DNA of 64,000 nucleotides from Muribaculaceae bacterium (GCA_017557625.1 JAFYYG010000047.1:18898-82897); one strand, 5' to 3'. Shown: positions 48,657 through 58,014, numbered from the stretch's first letter. Notes: generated from the letters alone by a model not told the origin. Numbers and translations are program-made.

Positions 48657-51215
48657 ATGAAAGACTTAATGAAATTAGCGATTGTGGCTGCTATTGGCTG
48701 CTTCGCGACAGCACCACTTGTTAACGCACAAGAACAAGAGAAGGCCGACTGGGGAGACTTCAAGCTCTGGATTGACCCAGGACACAGTAAAAAAGAGAAC
48801 ATGGGCATGTATGGCTACACCGAGGCACAGAAGGTGCTCCGCGTGGGACTCGCAACTCGTGAATATCTCATGGAATATACCACAGCCACCCTCGACAACA
48901 TTCACATGACCCGTGAGGACGACAACACCGAGGTGAGCCTCGAGGAACGCTCCGACATGGCTAACGCCTGGGGTGCCGACTTCTTTTATTCCATCCACAG
49001 TGATGCCGGTGCCAATACCAACAGCACCCTGATGCTCTTCGGCGGATGGCGCAAAAACGGCGTGGAGATTGAGAAAACACCGCACGGCGGCAAGGCCTAC
49101 GGTGAAATCCTTACTCCCAACCTCACCAGTGTGATGTATGAGACCACCACACGCGGCAACTGGTACGACCGTTGCTGGTATGACCCTTCGCCACAAACCC
49201 ACACCAACCAGTATCCATATCTTTCGGTAAACCGCCGCACCAATATGGCGTCACTGCTCAGCGAGGGTGGTTTCCACACTCTGCCTATGCAGCAGGCCCT
49301 CAACATCAACGAGAGTTACAAGCGCCTGGAGGCCTTCGGAACCTTCCGCTCTATTATGGAGTATCGCGGTCTCGACCGTCCCGAGAAGGTGATGCTTGCC
49401 GGCGTGGTTAAAAACAGCGAGAATGGTCAGCCCATCGACAACGTGACCGTGACCTGCAACGGACAGACAATCGTTACCGACAGCTATGAGTCACTGTTTC
49501 ACAACTATGTAAACAGCAAGGATTTGGTTCACAATGGATTCTTCCTCTTTGAGGGACTTACTCCTGGAGAGACCTACGAGATCACCTATACCTGCCCTGG
49601 ATACACCAGCGCTACACGCACCGTGACTTTGAACTACGACACACAAGGTCTCGCTGGCGACAACGTGACTTGGGCAAACGTGGAACTTACCTCTAACGCT
49701 CCCGCCGTTGTTTCATCCAACAACATCAGCAACCCCGATGCCGTGAAGATTATCAACGACATGGTGCTCACCTTCTCACGCAAGATGAACCAGGAAAGCG
49801 TGGAGCAAGCGTTCTCAATAAATCACAATGGCAATATAACACTCTCGTGGGACAACGACTACACCCTGCGCATCGTCCTCAACCAGCTGCTCGATGACAT
49901 GAGCTACACTATAACCATCGACGGCAGCATAGCACGCAACACGCAGACCAACCAGCTGCTCGACGGTGACAGCGACGGCGAGGAAGGCGGCAATTACGTG
50001 TTCAACTTCATGACAGTGCCTGCCGATGTTGAGGCTCCTTACATTGCAAGCACTACTCCAATTGAGGGCGAGACCATGCTCTACACCCTGCGTCCCGCCA
50101 TCCGCGTGGAGTTCAACGAGGAACTCGCCTGGAATGACGATGACGCCACTGAGGTGATAACTCTCGAGTGCGCCGATGGAGAAATGGTAGAAGGTATAAC
50201 AAATCACATGGTAGTGCGCGACGCTTCGGTTGTTCACTTCTATCCAAATGTTGACCTGAAGCTCGACAAGACCTATCGCATCAAGATAAACGGCACCTTC
50301 ACCGACCTCTCGGGCAACACCAGCAACATCACACAATACATCCGCTTCATGACCGAGTATCGTCCAGTGCTCGACTACACCATGATTGAGGACGGCTCTG
50401 TATTGAACCACTGGTGGAGTCCAGACGGCTCGGGTTCTACAACCCACACAACCTCTAAGGACGGCGTGGCAGATCCTAACTCTAACTACATCACCCTTAC
50501 CAACACCGTGCCACGCACCGACCTCACCAAGTCCTACCTGCTCCACTATGAGTTCAACCAGGACTGCGACGGTCCATGGCAGATTCGTGAGTACCGCAGC
50601 TACGACCAGAACCATTACAACACCGACAGCTACGACGCTGTGCTTCAGTGCGAGTTCTTTGCCGACGGCTCTAACAACCAGGTTTGCCACATGGTTCGCC
50701 TCAAAGGCACAGGAGCATCTGGCCTCATCCAGAACGAGCATGTCGTAATGGATTTCCGCGGTTGGAAGACTATGGCGTTCGACATCTATAATGGTCCATT
50801 CGTTCATTTCACTGGTGAAGGCAATGAGATTGCTTCCAGCCAGCAATGGTGCTACGACTCGTTCTACCTGCGTCACTACAACACCGACGAGGAGTATGAC
50901 GAGAACGACGAGTTGCTGCCCGTTCAGGCTTGGGATGGCGACATCTTGTTCGGCAACATCAAGTATGTACATTATGACCGCACAGCAGTGCAGACCGCCT
51001 CTGTTGATGACATGCCTAATTCCACAGCGATTCCTGGAGATGTTAACGGCGACGGAAATGTTACTGCCACCGATGTTACGTTGCTTTATAACATAATACT
51101 CAGCAATGATTACACTGGAGTAGTCAACGATGACCAAGACGGCGACGGTAGCATCACCGTAGGAGATGTAACATTTATCTACAACATCCTCCTCGGGAAC
51201 TCGAAAAAACAGTAA
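48657..51215 (+). CDS. N-acetylmuramoyl-L-alanine amidase with Ig-like modules and C-terminal dockerin
   Basis: 852 residues from ATG 48657; a TTG at 48645 overlaps the previous stop and is not needed. Signal peptide (1-24, LVNAQ). An Amidase_3 domain covers about 35-235, with zinc ligands H43 (IDPGHSKK), E56 (YTEAQKV) and H114 (YSIHSDAG) intact. A carboxypeptidase-regulatory-like module (about 245-345) and two Big_5-type Ig modules (about 365-610) follow, with EELAWNDDDATEVI and FSRKMNQESVEQAF; then a jelly-roll-like region with SYLLHYEFNQDCDGPWQIRE. The dockerin pair (about 794-850) has DVNGDGNVTATDVTLLYN and DQDGDGSITVGDVTFIYN. It should cleave the amide between muramyl sugar and peptide of peptidoglycan. 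The dockerin suggests use outside the cell, on foreign walls, rather than in division. Confidence 0.9.
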   Translation: MKDLMKLAIVAAIGCFATAPLVNAQEQEKADWGDFKLWIDPGHSKKENMGMYGYTEAQKVLRVGLATREYLMEYTTATLDNIHMTREDDNTEVSLEERSDMANAWGADFFYSIHSDAGANTNSTLMLFGGWRKNGVEIEKTPHGGKAYGEILTPNLTSVMYETTTRGNWYDRCWYDPSPQTHTNQYPYLSVNRRTNMASLLSEGGFHTLPMQQALNINESYKRLEAFGTFRSIMEYRGLDRPEKVMLAGVVKNSENGQPIDNVTVTCNGQTIVTDSYESLFHNYVNSKDLVHNGFFLFEGLTPGETYEITYTCPGYTSATRTVTLNYDTQGLAGDNVTWANVELTSNAPAVVSSNNISNPDAVKIINDMVLTFSRKMNQESVEQAFSINHNGNITLSWDNDYTLRIVLNQLLDDMSYTITIDGSIARNTQTNQLLDGDSDGEEGGNYVFNFMTVPADVEAPYIASTTPIEGETMLYTLRPAIRVEFNEELAWNDDDATEVITLECADGEMVEGITNHMVVRDASVVHFYPNVDLKLDKTYRIKINGTFTDLSGNTSNITQYIRFMTEYRPVLDYTMIEDGSVLNHWWSPDGSGSTTHTTSKDGVADPNSNYITLTNTVPRTDLTKSYLLHYEFNQDCDGPWQIREYRSYDQNHYNTDSYDAVLQCEFFADGSNNQVCHMVRLKGTGASGLIQNEHVVMDFRGWKTMAFDIYNGPFVHFTGEGNEIASSQQWCYDSFYLRHYNTDEEYDENDELLPVQAWDGDILFGNIKYVHYDRTAVQTASVDDMPNSTAIPGDVNGDGNVTATDVTLLYNIILSNDYTGVVNDDQDGDGSITVGDVTFIYNILLGNSKKQ

Positions 51216-51246
51216 ATTATCGACACTCTTCCCTCTTCCCCACCAC

Positions 51247-51280
51247 ACCAGCCTTGCAGCATCCACGCCGCAAGGCTGGT
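51247..51280 (+). terminator. terminator after the amidase gene
   Basis: ACCAGCCTTG (51247-51256) pairs with CAAGGCTGGT (51271-51280), followed by ATTTATT. Strong stem. Confidence 0.82.
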
Positions 51281-51307
51281 ATTTATTAATTCTATTGCCT
51301 TGTCAAC

Positions 51308-51358
51308 TCGGATATTCGATTCTTCGAATACTCGATTATTCGACTGTTCGATTATTCA
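51308..51358 (+). repeat. short tandem TTCGAnTATTCGA-type repeats
   Basis: ATTCGATTCTTCGAATACTC, then GATTATTCGACTGTTCGATT-ATTC. Several overlapping 9-12-bp repeats in the leader region of the DUF3127 gene. The -7 box TACCTTTG is at 51427-51434. Confidence 0.5.
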
Positions 51359-51472
51359 TTAGCCACAAATTTCAAAATTGTTAATAAATTCCTCTCACTT
51401 TATTTTCATTAAACAAAATGATTCACTACCTTTGCACAACTTTTAAACATCACAATAATCAATAATATCAAA

Positions 51473-51859
51473 ATGGAAGTAAAAGGTAAGATTATACAAA
51501 AGTTTGACCTCCAAAGTGGCACTTCTAAGGCTGGCAACCCTTGGAAAAAGCAGAACTACCTGCTCGAGACTCTCGACAGTTTCCCAAAAAAGATTTATTT
51601 CGACTTCTTCGGTGACCGAGCCGATCAGTTCCCCCTCAACGTGGGCGACATGATAACACTCAGTTTCGACATCGAGTGCCGTGAGTATCAAGGACGCTAC
51701 TATACCGACATTCGCGGATGGAAAGCCGAGAAAATTGACGAGAACGCTCAAGCTGCAGTGACAGCGACAACAAACGACGCGCCCCCTGCTCCAGCACCTG
51801 CTCCTCCAGCTCCCGACATGAATTTTGAGCAAACCCAAGAAGATGACCTGCCTTTCTAA
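51473..51859 (+). CDS. DUF3127 single-strand-binding-like protein with SSB-type acidic tail
   Basis: 128 residues. An OB-type core (about 1-90) begins MEVKGKIIQKFDLQSGTSKA and includes WKKQNYLLETL, VGDMITLSFDIECREYQGRY, the DUF3127 pattern. A Pro/Ala linker (PAPAPAPPAP) precedes the end EDDLPF, like the SSB C-terminal peptide that recruits repair proteins. It may bind ssDNA or an OB-linked partner, but DNA binding is not established for the family. It stands alone with a -7 box at 51427-51434 and its own terminator at 51882-51916. Confidence 0.86.
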   Translation: MEVKGKIIQKFDLQSGTSKAGNPWKKQNYLLETLDSFPKKIYFDFFGDRADQFPLNVGDMITLSFDIECREYQGRYYTDIRGWKAEKIDENAQAAVTATTNDAPPAPAPAPPAPDMNFEQTQEDDLPF

Positions 51860-51881
51860 AGGCATATAAATATTGAAAAAT

Positions 51882-51916
51882 CGCCAGCAGCCACAATATG
51901 CCGCTGGCGTTTTTTC
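51882..51916 (+). terminator. terminator after the DUF3127 gene
   Basis: CGCCAGC pairs with GCTGGCG across a loop, followed by TTTTTTT (51910-51916). Confidence 0.85.
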
Positions 51917-52034
51917 AACCATCCTCTCGTTGATGCAAAGTCTTGGCGTTGTTGATGTATTGTGCCATAAACACGGCGTTCAATGTCAACTAGAAGAAGA
52001 AAAATATAAAAAAAACAAAACGTGCTTTATTTTT

Positions 52035-52065
52035 TTTGCTATGAATAATAAATGTTCTACCTTTG
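52035..52065 (+). promoter_or_regulatory. promoter of rsfS
   Basis: TTTG (52035-52038), 19-nt spacer, TACCTTTG (52058-52065): a full consensus match, start near 52072. Confidence 0.75.
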
Positions 52066-52093
52066 TGGTTTAAATAGTTATAAACATCTTAAA

Positions 52094-52453
52094 ATGACAG
52101 AAACATCTGAACTAATAGAACGAATTATTGAGGGAATACAAGAGAAGAAAGGTAAAGACATCACGCACATCGACCTCACCAAAATTGAATATGCCACGGC
52201 CACTGCGTTTGTCATTGGAACGGGCAACACCAAGATTCAGGTAGAAGCTATCGCCGACAGCGTGAGGGAATATGTGCAAGAGAAAACCGGTCAAAAACCT
52301 TATAATTACGACGGTTATCAGAACTCACAGTGGATAGTGATTGATTATGGCACGGTTTTTGCTCATATATTTCTTCCTGAGGAGCGACAACGCTACAACC
52401 TCGAGGAGTTATGGGCCGATGCCGACATAAGGCAAATCCCTAACCTCGATTAA
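52094..52453 (+). CDS. rsfS: ribosome silencing factor RsfS (Iojap)
   Basis: 119 residues from ATG 52094 (MTETSELIERIIEGIQEKKG). The RsfS/DUF143 pattern is clear: IDLTKIEYATATAFVIGTGN (about 25-44), VREYVQEKTGQKPYNYDGYQ and WIVIDYGTVFAHIFLPEERQ (about 84-103). It binds L14 on the 50S subunit and blocks joining with 30S during starvation. It sits 35 bp before ftsH in the same direction, an order common in Bacteroidales. Confidence 0.96.
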   Translation: MTETSELIERIIEGIQEKKGKDITHIDLTKIEYATATAFVIGTGNTKIQVEAIADSVREYVQEKTGQKPYNYDGYQNSQWIVIDYGTVFAHIFLPEERQRYNLEELWADADIRQIPNLD

Positions 52454-52488
52454 TTTTTCCAATAACATGATTTTCACTTTCACTATAA

Positions 52489-54552
52489 ATGGCTAACAAT
52501 ATTTTTGGCAACAATAGCGGTTCGGGCAATAAAAACTCATCTCAAAACAAAAAAGGCGGGTTTAACATAATGTGGCTTTATGTCATAATTATCGCCATCA
52601 TTCTGGGCATGTATTTTTTTAATGACTATTCGCCAAACCGAAACATCGACTGGACAAAATTTCAACAACTTGCCGAAAAAGGGCAAGTCGATAGCATCCT
52701 GGTATATAGCAATAAAAATGAGGCTAGAGCCTTTGTCAACGACTCCGTAGCTAAGGAATATAACTTACAAAGTGATTCTAAAACAACAGGAAAATCAAAA
52801 CCATACTTAGCATTTAATATTCCCAGCACGGAGAAGTTTGAGGATTACATCGGTGAACTAAGGAAGGCCAAACAATTTAATGGCACCTGCAAATATGATA
52901 CTGCCAGCGACTATTCCTACTGGATTTGGGGATTTGGACCCATACTGCTGCTGATTGCATTCTGGATTTTCATGTCACGACGCATGGGAGGAGGCGCTGG
53001 AGGGGGAATCTTCAACGTCGGTAAGTCAAAGGCAAAGCTCTTTGATAAAAACAATCAGTCAAAAGTCACTTTCAAAGATGTAGCAGGACTTGCCGAGGCA
53101 AAGACAGAGGTTGCCGAAATTGTAGACTTCCTCAAGAGCCCGAAGCGCTACACCAACTTAGGTGGCAAGATTCCTAAAGGCGCTCTGCTGGTGGGACCTC
53201 CTGGAACCGGCAAGACATTGCTGGCTAAGGCTGTGGCGGGAGAGGCCGACGTGCCGTTCTTCTCGCTTTCGGGCAGCGACTTCGTAGAGATGTTTGTTGG
53301 TGTAGGAGCATCACGTGTACGTGACCTCTTTAAGCAGGCAAAGGATAAAGCACCGTGCATCGTCTTCATCGACGAGATTGATGCAGTAGGACGCGCTCGA
53401 GGCAACAACCCCAAGATGGGTAGCAACGACGAGCGCGAGAGCACACTCAACCAATTGCTCACTGAGATGGACGGCTTTGGCACTAACAGCGGTATCATCA
53501 TCCTCGCCGCAACTAACCGTGTGGATATTCTCGATAAAGCCCTGCTCCGTGCCGGACGTTTCGACCGACAAATCTATGTCGATTTGCCCGAGCTCAACGA
53601 CCGCAAGGAGATTTTCCAGGTGCACCTGCGTGACGTGAAGACCGACGGCAGCGTTGACCTCAACCTTCTTGCACGACAGACACCAGGTTTCTCGGGGGCC
53701 GACATTGCTAACGTGTGCAACGAGGCGGCACTCATCGCCGCGCGCCATCACAAGGTGGCAGTCCAGAAGCAGGATTTCAACAACGCCATCGACCGCATCA
53801 TTGGAGGCCTTGAGAAAGCATCGAAGGTGATGACTGAGGAAGAACGTAAGTCTATTGCTGTGCACGAGGCTGGCCACGCTACAGTGAGCTGGCAACTGCA
53901 ATACGGCGACCCACTTATCAAAGTCACTATAGTTCCACGAGGCAAGGCTTTGGGCGCAGCATGGTATATGCCTGAGGAGCGTCAAATCACTCCACGCCAG
54001 GCATTGCTCGACAAGATCTGCTCGCTCCTAGCAGGACGAGTCGCCGAAGAGATGTTCTTAGGAATAATTGACACTGGCGCTCTCAACGACCTTGAAAGGG
54101 CGACTAAAATCGCCTACGCCATGGTGACCTACTATGGTATGGGAGAGAGTCTGCCTAATGTCTCCTACTACGACAGCACTGAAAACTATGGCTTCTCTAA
54201 ACCCTACAGCGAAGAACGCGCACAGGCCATCGACAAGGAAGTGCAAGAAATCATCAATATCGAATATGAGCGTGCGCGTGAAGTTCTCAACGAATATAGC
54301 GAAGGGCATCACGACCTGGCACTAATGCTGCTCGAGCGTGAGGTAATCTACACTGAGGACATGGAACACATCTTTGGCAAGCGCAAATGGACCTCACGCA
54401 CCGACATCCTTGAGGAACAAAACAACAAACCCAGCGATGCCAGCGACAACACCAGCATCGCCCTCCCAAGCGGCAAGCAAGGCAATGACGTGCAGTCACA
54501 ACATGACGATGACACGCCATCAGAGTTTAAACATTCAGAATCAAAAGAATAA
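52489..54552 (+). CDS. ftsH: membrane ATP-dependent zinc metalloprotease FtsH
   Basis: 687 residues. Two N-terminal membrane spans (about 27-45 and 143-160) flank a periplasmic domain; the AAA+ and M41 domains are cytosolic. Walker [17 protein letters not shown] is at about 236-251, Walker [15 protein letters not shown] region [20 protein letters not shown]. The zinc site is HEAGH (459-463) with a later Asp in ALNDLERAT. It degrades misfolded membrane proteins and short-lived regulators. The N-terminus before the first span ([20 protein letters not shown]) is Asn/Ser-rich, as in other Bacteroidales. The usual downstream cdsA is absent; a terminator follows instead. Confidence 0.97.
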   Translation: MANNIFGNNSGSGNKNSSQNKKGGFNIMWLYVIIIAIILGMYFFNDYSPNRNIDWTKFQQLAEKGQVDSILVYSNKNEARAFVNDSVAKEYNLQSDSKTTGKSKPYLAFNIPSTEKFEDYIGELRKAKQFNGTCKYDTASDYSYWIWGFGPILLLIAFWIFMSRRMGGGAGGGIFNVGKSKAKLFDKNNQSKVTFKDVAGLAEAKTEVAEIVDFLKSPKRYTNLGGKIPKGALLVGPPGTGKTLLAKAVAGEADVPFFSLSGSDFVEMFVGVGASRVRDLFKQAKDKAPCIVFIDEIDAVGRARGNNPKMGSNDERESTLNQLLTEMDGFGTNSGIIILAATNRVDILDKALLRAGRFDRQIYVDLPELNDRKEIFQVHLRDVKTDGSVDLNLLARQTPGFSGADIANVCNEAALIAARHHKVAVQKQDFNNAIDRIIGGLEKASKVMTEEERKSIAVHEAGHATVSWQLQYGDPLIKVTIVPRGKALGAAWYMPEERQITPRQALLDKICSLLAGRVAEEMFLGIIDTGALNDLERATKIAYAMVTYYGMGESLPNVSYYDSTENYGFSKPYSEERAQAIDKEVQEIINIEYERAREVLNEYSEGHHDLALMLLEREVIYTEDMEHIFGKRKWTSRTDILEEQNNKPSDASDNTSIALPSGKQGNDVQSQHDDDTPSEFKHSESKE

Positions 54553-54567
54553 CGCCTCACCCTATAT

Positions 54568-54593
54568 ATTGCCGCCAGCATGCTGGCGGCAAT
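54568..54593 (+). terminator. terminator after ftsH
   Basis: A perfect 13-bp palindrome, ATTGCCGCCAGCA-TGCTGGCGGCAAT, followed by AATTTTA. Confidence 0.8.
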
Positions 54594-54677
54594 AATTTTA
54601 TACTAAAAGGACATTCTAAAAGCATCAGTCTCTGCAATCGTTACACTAACATCTTGCCATGTTCTTAAAGATGGCCA

Positions 54678-54709
54678 TTTGGCAGTTTCAAAAAATCTTC
54701 GTAACTTTG
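54678..54709 (+). promoter_or_regulatory. promoter of the 54790 gene
   Basis: TTTG (54678-54681), 20-nt spacer, TAACTTTG (54702-54709). Predicted start near 54716 leaves a leader of about 75 nt with small stems. The rest of this 237-bp gap holds no gene. Confidence 0.7.
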
Positions 54710-54789
54710 CATCGCTTTTCGAGCGTTACAAAGCCGCTTAAATTTAAGTCGCCAGCTGGAAAGCGCATTTATTAACCAATACTTGTTTT

Positions 54790-55173
54790 ATGCGTAAAGC
54801 TTTATTTTTATTAGCGTTGTTAATCTGTTCAATCAATGCAAGTGGTCAAGTGACTGTGACAGCCACAAAGTATCACCCTGGCATGGGAGGCGCAGGTTGG
54901 GTAACCGCCAGCGGCTCAAGAATCGACAACAACAAGCTAAAGAACTATGAGATTAAATGGATCGCTCTCTCTCACGACTTGTTCAAAAAACTGGGAGTGA
55001 AAATGGGCGATGAGGTAATCATCGAGTGCTCTAACGAGAGGCTCAATGGAGTGTGGATCGTGAAAGACAAAATGGCACCACGACTGAGAAACCACATTGA
55101 CATTCTTCTGCCAAAAGGCGACAACATGAACTTTCACGCACCAATAAAGGTTCAAATCAGAAAGAAGACATAG
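54790..55173 (+). CDS. exported 3D/RlpA-like double-psi beta-barrel protein
   Basis: 127 residues. A signal peptide (1-20, INASGQ) and one domain: VTATKYHPGMGGAGWVTASG (about 22-41), KWIALSHDLFKKLGVKMGDE and WIVKDKMAPRLRNHIDILLP. The A-S-H-D-L-F, DEVIIE and KD-M pattern matches the 3D (Asp) domain of double-psi beta-barrel enzymes such as MltA/RlpA lytic transglycosylases. The third Asp position (HIDILLP) is present. Suggests peptidoglycan binding or cleavage in the periplasm. A terminator follows at 55195-55234. Confidence 0.75.
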   Translation: MRKALFLLALLICSINASGQVTVTATKYHPGMGGAGWVTASGSRIDNNKLKNYEIKWIALSHDLFKKLGVKMGDEVIIECSNERLNGVWIVKDKMAPRLRNHIDILLPKGDNMNFHAPIKVQIRKKT

Positions 55174-55194
55174 CTCTCTCTCACACACTTACTA

Positions 55195-55234
55195 AAAGAG
55201 GCTGCATTTCATTGGGGAATGCAGCCTCTTTTTT
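55195..55234. terminator. terminator between convergent genes
   Basis: AAAGAGGCTGCATT pairs with AATGCAGCCTCTTT, continuing into a T-run. It separates the 54790 gene from the PorT-like gene. Confidence 0.85.
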
Positions 55235-55248
55235 ATCCATAATTGGAG

Positions 55249-55944
55249 TTATTTGAGTCGTATGTTGTATCCCAACGTCACCATTATCGACATCGATGAT
55301 GAACCTTGGAAGGAATCGGTCTTGTGGTTTTTAAACACGTCGTTGAGACCATAATAGAATCGTCCCTCAAGGTTGATGGCATGTTTGGAGTTGATGTTGA
55401 CCTCCATTCCGAGTCCAGCCGAGATGCCATAGTCAAAACGGCGGTGAATTGGCTCGGTGAACTGCTCCAGCTGGCGGTAGGAGTTCTGTAGTTCCTCATT
55501 TGAGGCAACATTTTGATAATCAAAGTTGCTCGAGGTCTTGTCGCCTATCATAATGCCTATTTCTGGACCTGCGTTAAAAAAGAAGCGTGCCTTGTCGCTG
55601 CCGAAGTAGATGTGGGTAAGCAGAGGTATTTGGAGATATGTGAACTGGCGGCTGAAACTATAACCCTCAAGTGGTTTGAAGTCCTCTTTCCATCCACGCT
55701 GCTCAAGGTTGAGCTCGCCAATAAGTCCAAAGTGATTCTCCTCGATATACCTCACAGTTGCTCCAAGTACCATGCCAGCTATCAACTTCTGTGGTACCGA
55801 TGGCTGGAAGTTCACTTTCGACAAACTCATTCCTCCTTTAGCACCCACACTGATATTGTGGTCGCTGAAGTCAAGCGCATGGGAAGTGCCACTCACAAAG
55901 AGCAGCGCCATCAACAATGCGTATGTGAGGAAACGGTTAGTCAT
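55249..55944 (-). CDS. PorT-like outer-membrane beta-barrel protein
   Basis: 231 residues. Signal peptide (1-23, GTSHALD). The barrel pattern includes SVGAKGGMSLSKVNFQPS, VLGATVRYIEENHFGLIGEL, QFTYLQIPLLTHIYFGSDKA and a closing strand VTLGYNIRLK. This is the outer-membrane PorT/OMP_b-brl_2 family, of which P. gingivalis PorT acts in type IX secretion. It overlaps the 3' end of the LysM gene by 8 bp (55937-55944), so the two are translated together. PorT itself is usually near 240 residues, so a real PorT is possible, but no other por genes are visible. Confidence 0.82.
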   Translation of the reverse strand: MTNRFLTYALLMALLFVSGTSHALDFSDHNISVGAKGGMSLSKVNFQPSVPQKLIAGMVLGATVRYIEENHFGLIGELNLEQRGWKEDFKPLEGYSFSRQFTYLQIPLLTHIYFGSDKARFFFNAGPEIGIMIGDKTSSNFDYQNVASNEELQNSYRQLEQFTEPIHRRFDYGISAGLGMEVNINSKHAINLEGRFYYGLNDVFKNHKTDSFQGSSSMSIMVTLGYNIRLK

Positions 55945-57910
55945 TCAAATCGATAATCTTGATATCTTTGTTAGGTGTGAGATTGATGATACGTACCGAT
56001 TTGTTGATATAGCCAGTCCAATTGTTGGCGCGCTCAAAGAAGAAGTTGGTTTGAATACCTTCATAAGCCGACGCTTTGTCACCAGGTGTGATATCATTAG
56101 CGTAGGCATTTACCAAAAACATGCCTAAGTCAAACCCAAAGACACTCATATTTGGGGTGCTGTTCGAAGGTTTACCACCAAATTGTTTGATATATCTGTT
56201 GTTCAACGCTTTAGCCTGTGCATTATCGGGCAGGAAGAAACGTGAATAGATGTGAGTATCCATCGCCATGAACTCGTCTTTGTGCTTCTTTATGTACATA
56301 GTGTATTCTGGATGCCCCAGAAGTTCCAGACGACAGTCAACACGAGTGGCCTTCGCCTCAATAATACCAGGAGCAAACTTGTTGATGAAAGCCTCTTTTC
56401 CATTTGCGGGTATAAAGAGATATTTCGATGCAGGGTCTAAATACCTTGATAGAGTTTTACCCGTGAAGTCGTTGTTAATGGTCAAAGTCTTATGGAGATG
56501 CTTGCTCACATTGGCATATTTCTTTATCTCTTCGTAAATTTCCTTAGAAGTTCCAGATGGGTCATCGAGGAACACAAGCTCATAGTTTTGGTATTTTGTC
56601 CTTAGCATCTCAATAATCGAAGCATTAAGATAGGGGGTGGGGATGTGCACCTGCATGGAGCGCTGGTTGCTAATGTAGTCTTCACTCTGTGCCACAAAGC
56701 AGTTAAGGACATCAATGTTGTTTTTCTGACCAAAGGCAAGAATGTGCTGAAGCTCGTCACTCTCAGAAGGTGCAATGATAATATCGCTCTTCTTAAGCTC
56801 GGGGAGTGCCAGGAGACTATCGGTGATGCCTATACTAAGCCTCGTGTCATAGACAACTACATTCAAGGGTTTGGTGAGTTTTCCACCCACGCTGTCGAGA
56901 GCCATCTTAAAGCCATTAAAAAATTCATCATAGTCTTTGGCATTTTTAGATTTATTCTTCATGTCCGTCTGGAACGGCAAGAGAATGGTGATGCAGATGC
57001 TGTTGTCTTTATTGGGCAAGTGGACATCATTATACACCTCGTCAAACTTGTCCTTATAGCTGTTCTCAAGCTGTTCCTCTGTCATTGTAGAAGTATTGAC
57101 TACTTGCTTGTCAATGGCATCACGAGGAATATAGATTGTCTTGCCTTTCTTGAGCTTTGACACTTCGGGGTTAGCGTCTTTGAGAATCTTCACACTTATG
57201 CCATTGGCGGCTGCCACACTCTCATAGGTGTCGCCAGCAGTAACAACATAAGGGACAAACTGCTTGATATCCTTCTGAACTATTATATCTTTTGTGGTAT
57301 TGGGCTGAATCATAACCACATCGTCAATCTGGAGATTAGTGCTGGCAATACCTGGATTAAGCTCTATGAGCTTCTCGATGGTCGTGTTATAACTCTTGGC
57401 AATGCCATAAAGTGTCTCGCCGCTCTTGATGGTGTGATACACAATTTTGCTAGAACCAGTTAAGGGTTTCACTGGAATTATAAGTTGCTCGCCAGTTTTA
57501 AGCCCATAGGCAAGCGACGGATTGGCAGCAAGGAGGTCGCTCTCGGTGACACCATAAGTTCTTGAGATGCCATAAACGCTCTCACCACTCTTTACTGTGT
57601 GAGTCACAACATCGTCGGCAATCATATTTTTTTTGTCCGATGGTTGTTTGGCTATCTTGTCAAAGTCACTGACTGGCAGGAACAACAACTGCTTCTTTGC
57701 AACACCGTTTCGTGCCGAGGGGTTGTATTTCAGGATAATGTCACTATTGACACCAATCTTGTTAGCAATATCCTGAACAGTCTCGTTCTTCTTAACCTCA
57801 TAATAATAATAGGAATCATTGCCAATTCTCTTGATTGGTAAATTCAACTTAGCGCTCAAAGTGCAGGTTGCTGCAACAAGTAATATTGCTAAAGCTAAAA
57901 ATTTCTTCAT
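55937..57910 (-). CDS. LysM repeat protein with receptor-like substrate-binding domain
   Basis: 657 residues. Signal peptide (1-20). Four LysM-type modules: YYYYEVKKNETVQDIANKIG (about 37-80), THTVKSGESVYGISRTYGVT (about 103-147), YHTIKSGETLYGIAKSYNTT (about 157-201) and VPYVVTAGDTYESVAAANGI (about 217-262). From about 300 to 657 is a periplasmic binding protein-like fold (type I, ICITILLPFQTDMKNKSKNA, VVYDTRLSIG, IIAPSESDELQHIL). LysM anchors it to peptidoglycan; the receptor-like domain may bind a wall-derived ligand or lipoprotein partner. Promoter at 57984-58014. The overlap with the PorT-like gene suggests a common envelope job. Confidence 0.88.
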   Translation of the reverse strand: MKKFLALAILLVAATCTLSAKLNLPIKRIGNDSYYYYEVKKNETVQDIANKIGVNSDIILKYNPSARNGVAKKQLLFLPVSDFDKIAKQPSDKKNMIADDVVTHTVKSGESVYGISRTYGVTESDLLAANPSLAYGLKTGEQLIIPVKPLTGSSKIVYHTIKSGETLYGIAKSYNTTIEKLIELNPGIASTNLQIDDVVMIQPNTTKDIIVQKDIKQFVPYVVTAGDTYESVAAANGISVKILKDANPEVSKLKKGKTIYIPRDAIDKQVVNTSTMTEEQLENSYKDKFDEVYNDVHLPNKDNSICITILLPFQTDMKNKSKNAKDYDEFFNGFKMALDSVGGKLTKPLNVVVYDTRLSIGITDSLLALPELKKSDIIIAPSESDELQHILAFGQKNNIDVLNCFVAQSEDYISNQRSMQVHIPTPYLNASIIEMLRTKYQNYELVFLDDPSGTSKEIYEEIKKYANVSKHLHKTLTINNDFTGKTLSRYLDPASKYLFIPANGKEAFINKFAPGIIEAKATRVDCRLELLGHPEYTMYIKKHKDEFMAMDTHIYSRFFLPDNAQAKALNNRYIKQFGGKPSNSTPNMSVFGFDLGMFLVNAYANDITPGDKASAYEGIQTNFFFERANNWTGYINKSVRIINLTPNKDIKIIDLND

Positions 57911-57983
57911 AATTATCGTTGTTTCTTGTTGACAATCAAATTAATTACATTGCCCAATCTTTGGGAAAGAGCAAATTTATTTG

Positions 57984-58014
57984 CAAAGATAATGCAAGTT
58001 GAGTGAAATACAAA
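57984..58014 (-). promoter_or_regulatory. promoter of the LysM gene
   Basis: Reading leftward: TTTG (complement of 58011-58014), 19-nt spacer, TATCTTTG (complement of 57984-57991). Full consensus match. Confidence 0.7.

Noticed and set aside
49815-51266. A 483-codon open frame on the minus strand opposite the amidase gene
   Set aside because: It is antisense to a clear amidase/dockerin gene, has no domain, and its length follows from the codon usage of the real gene.
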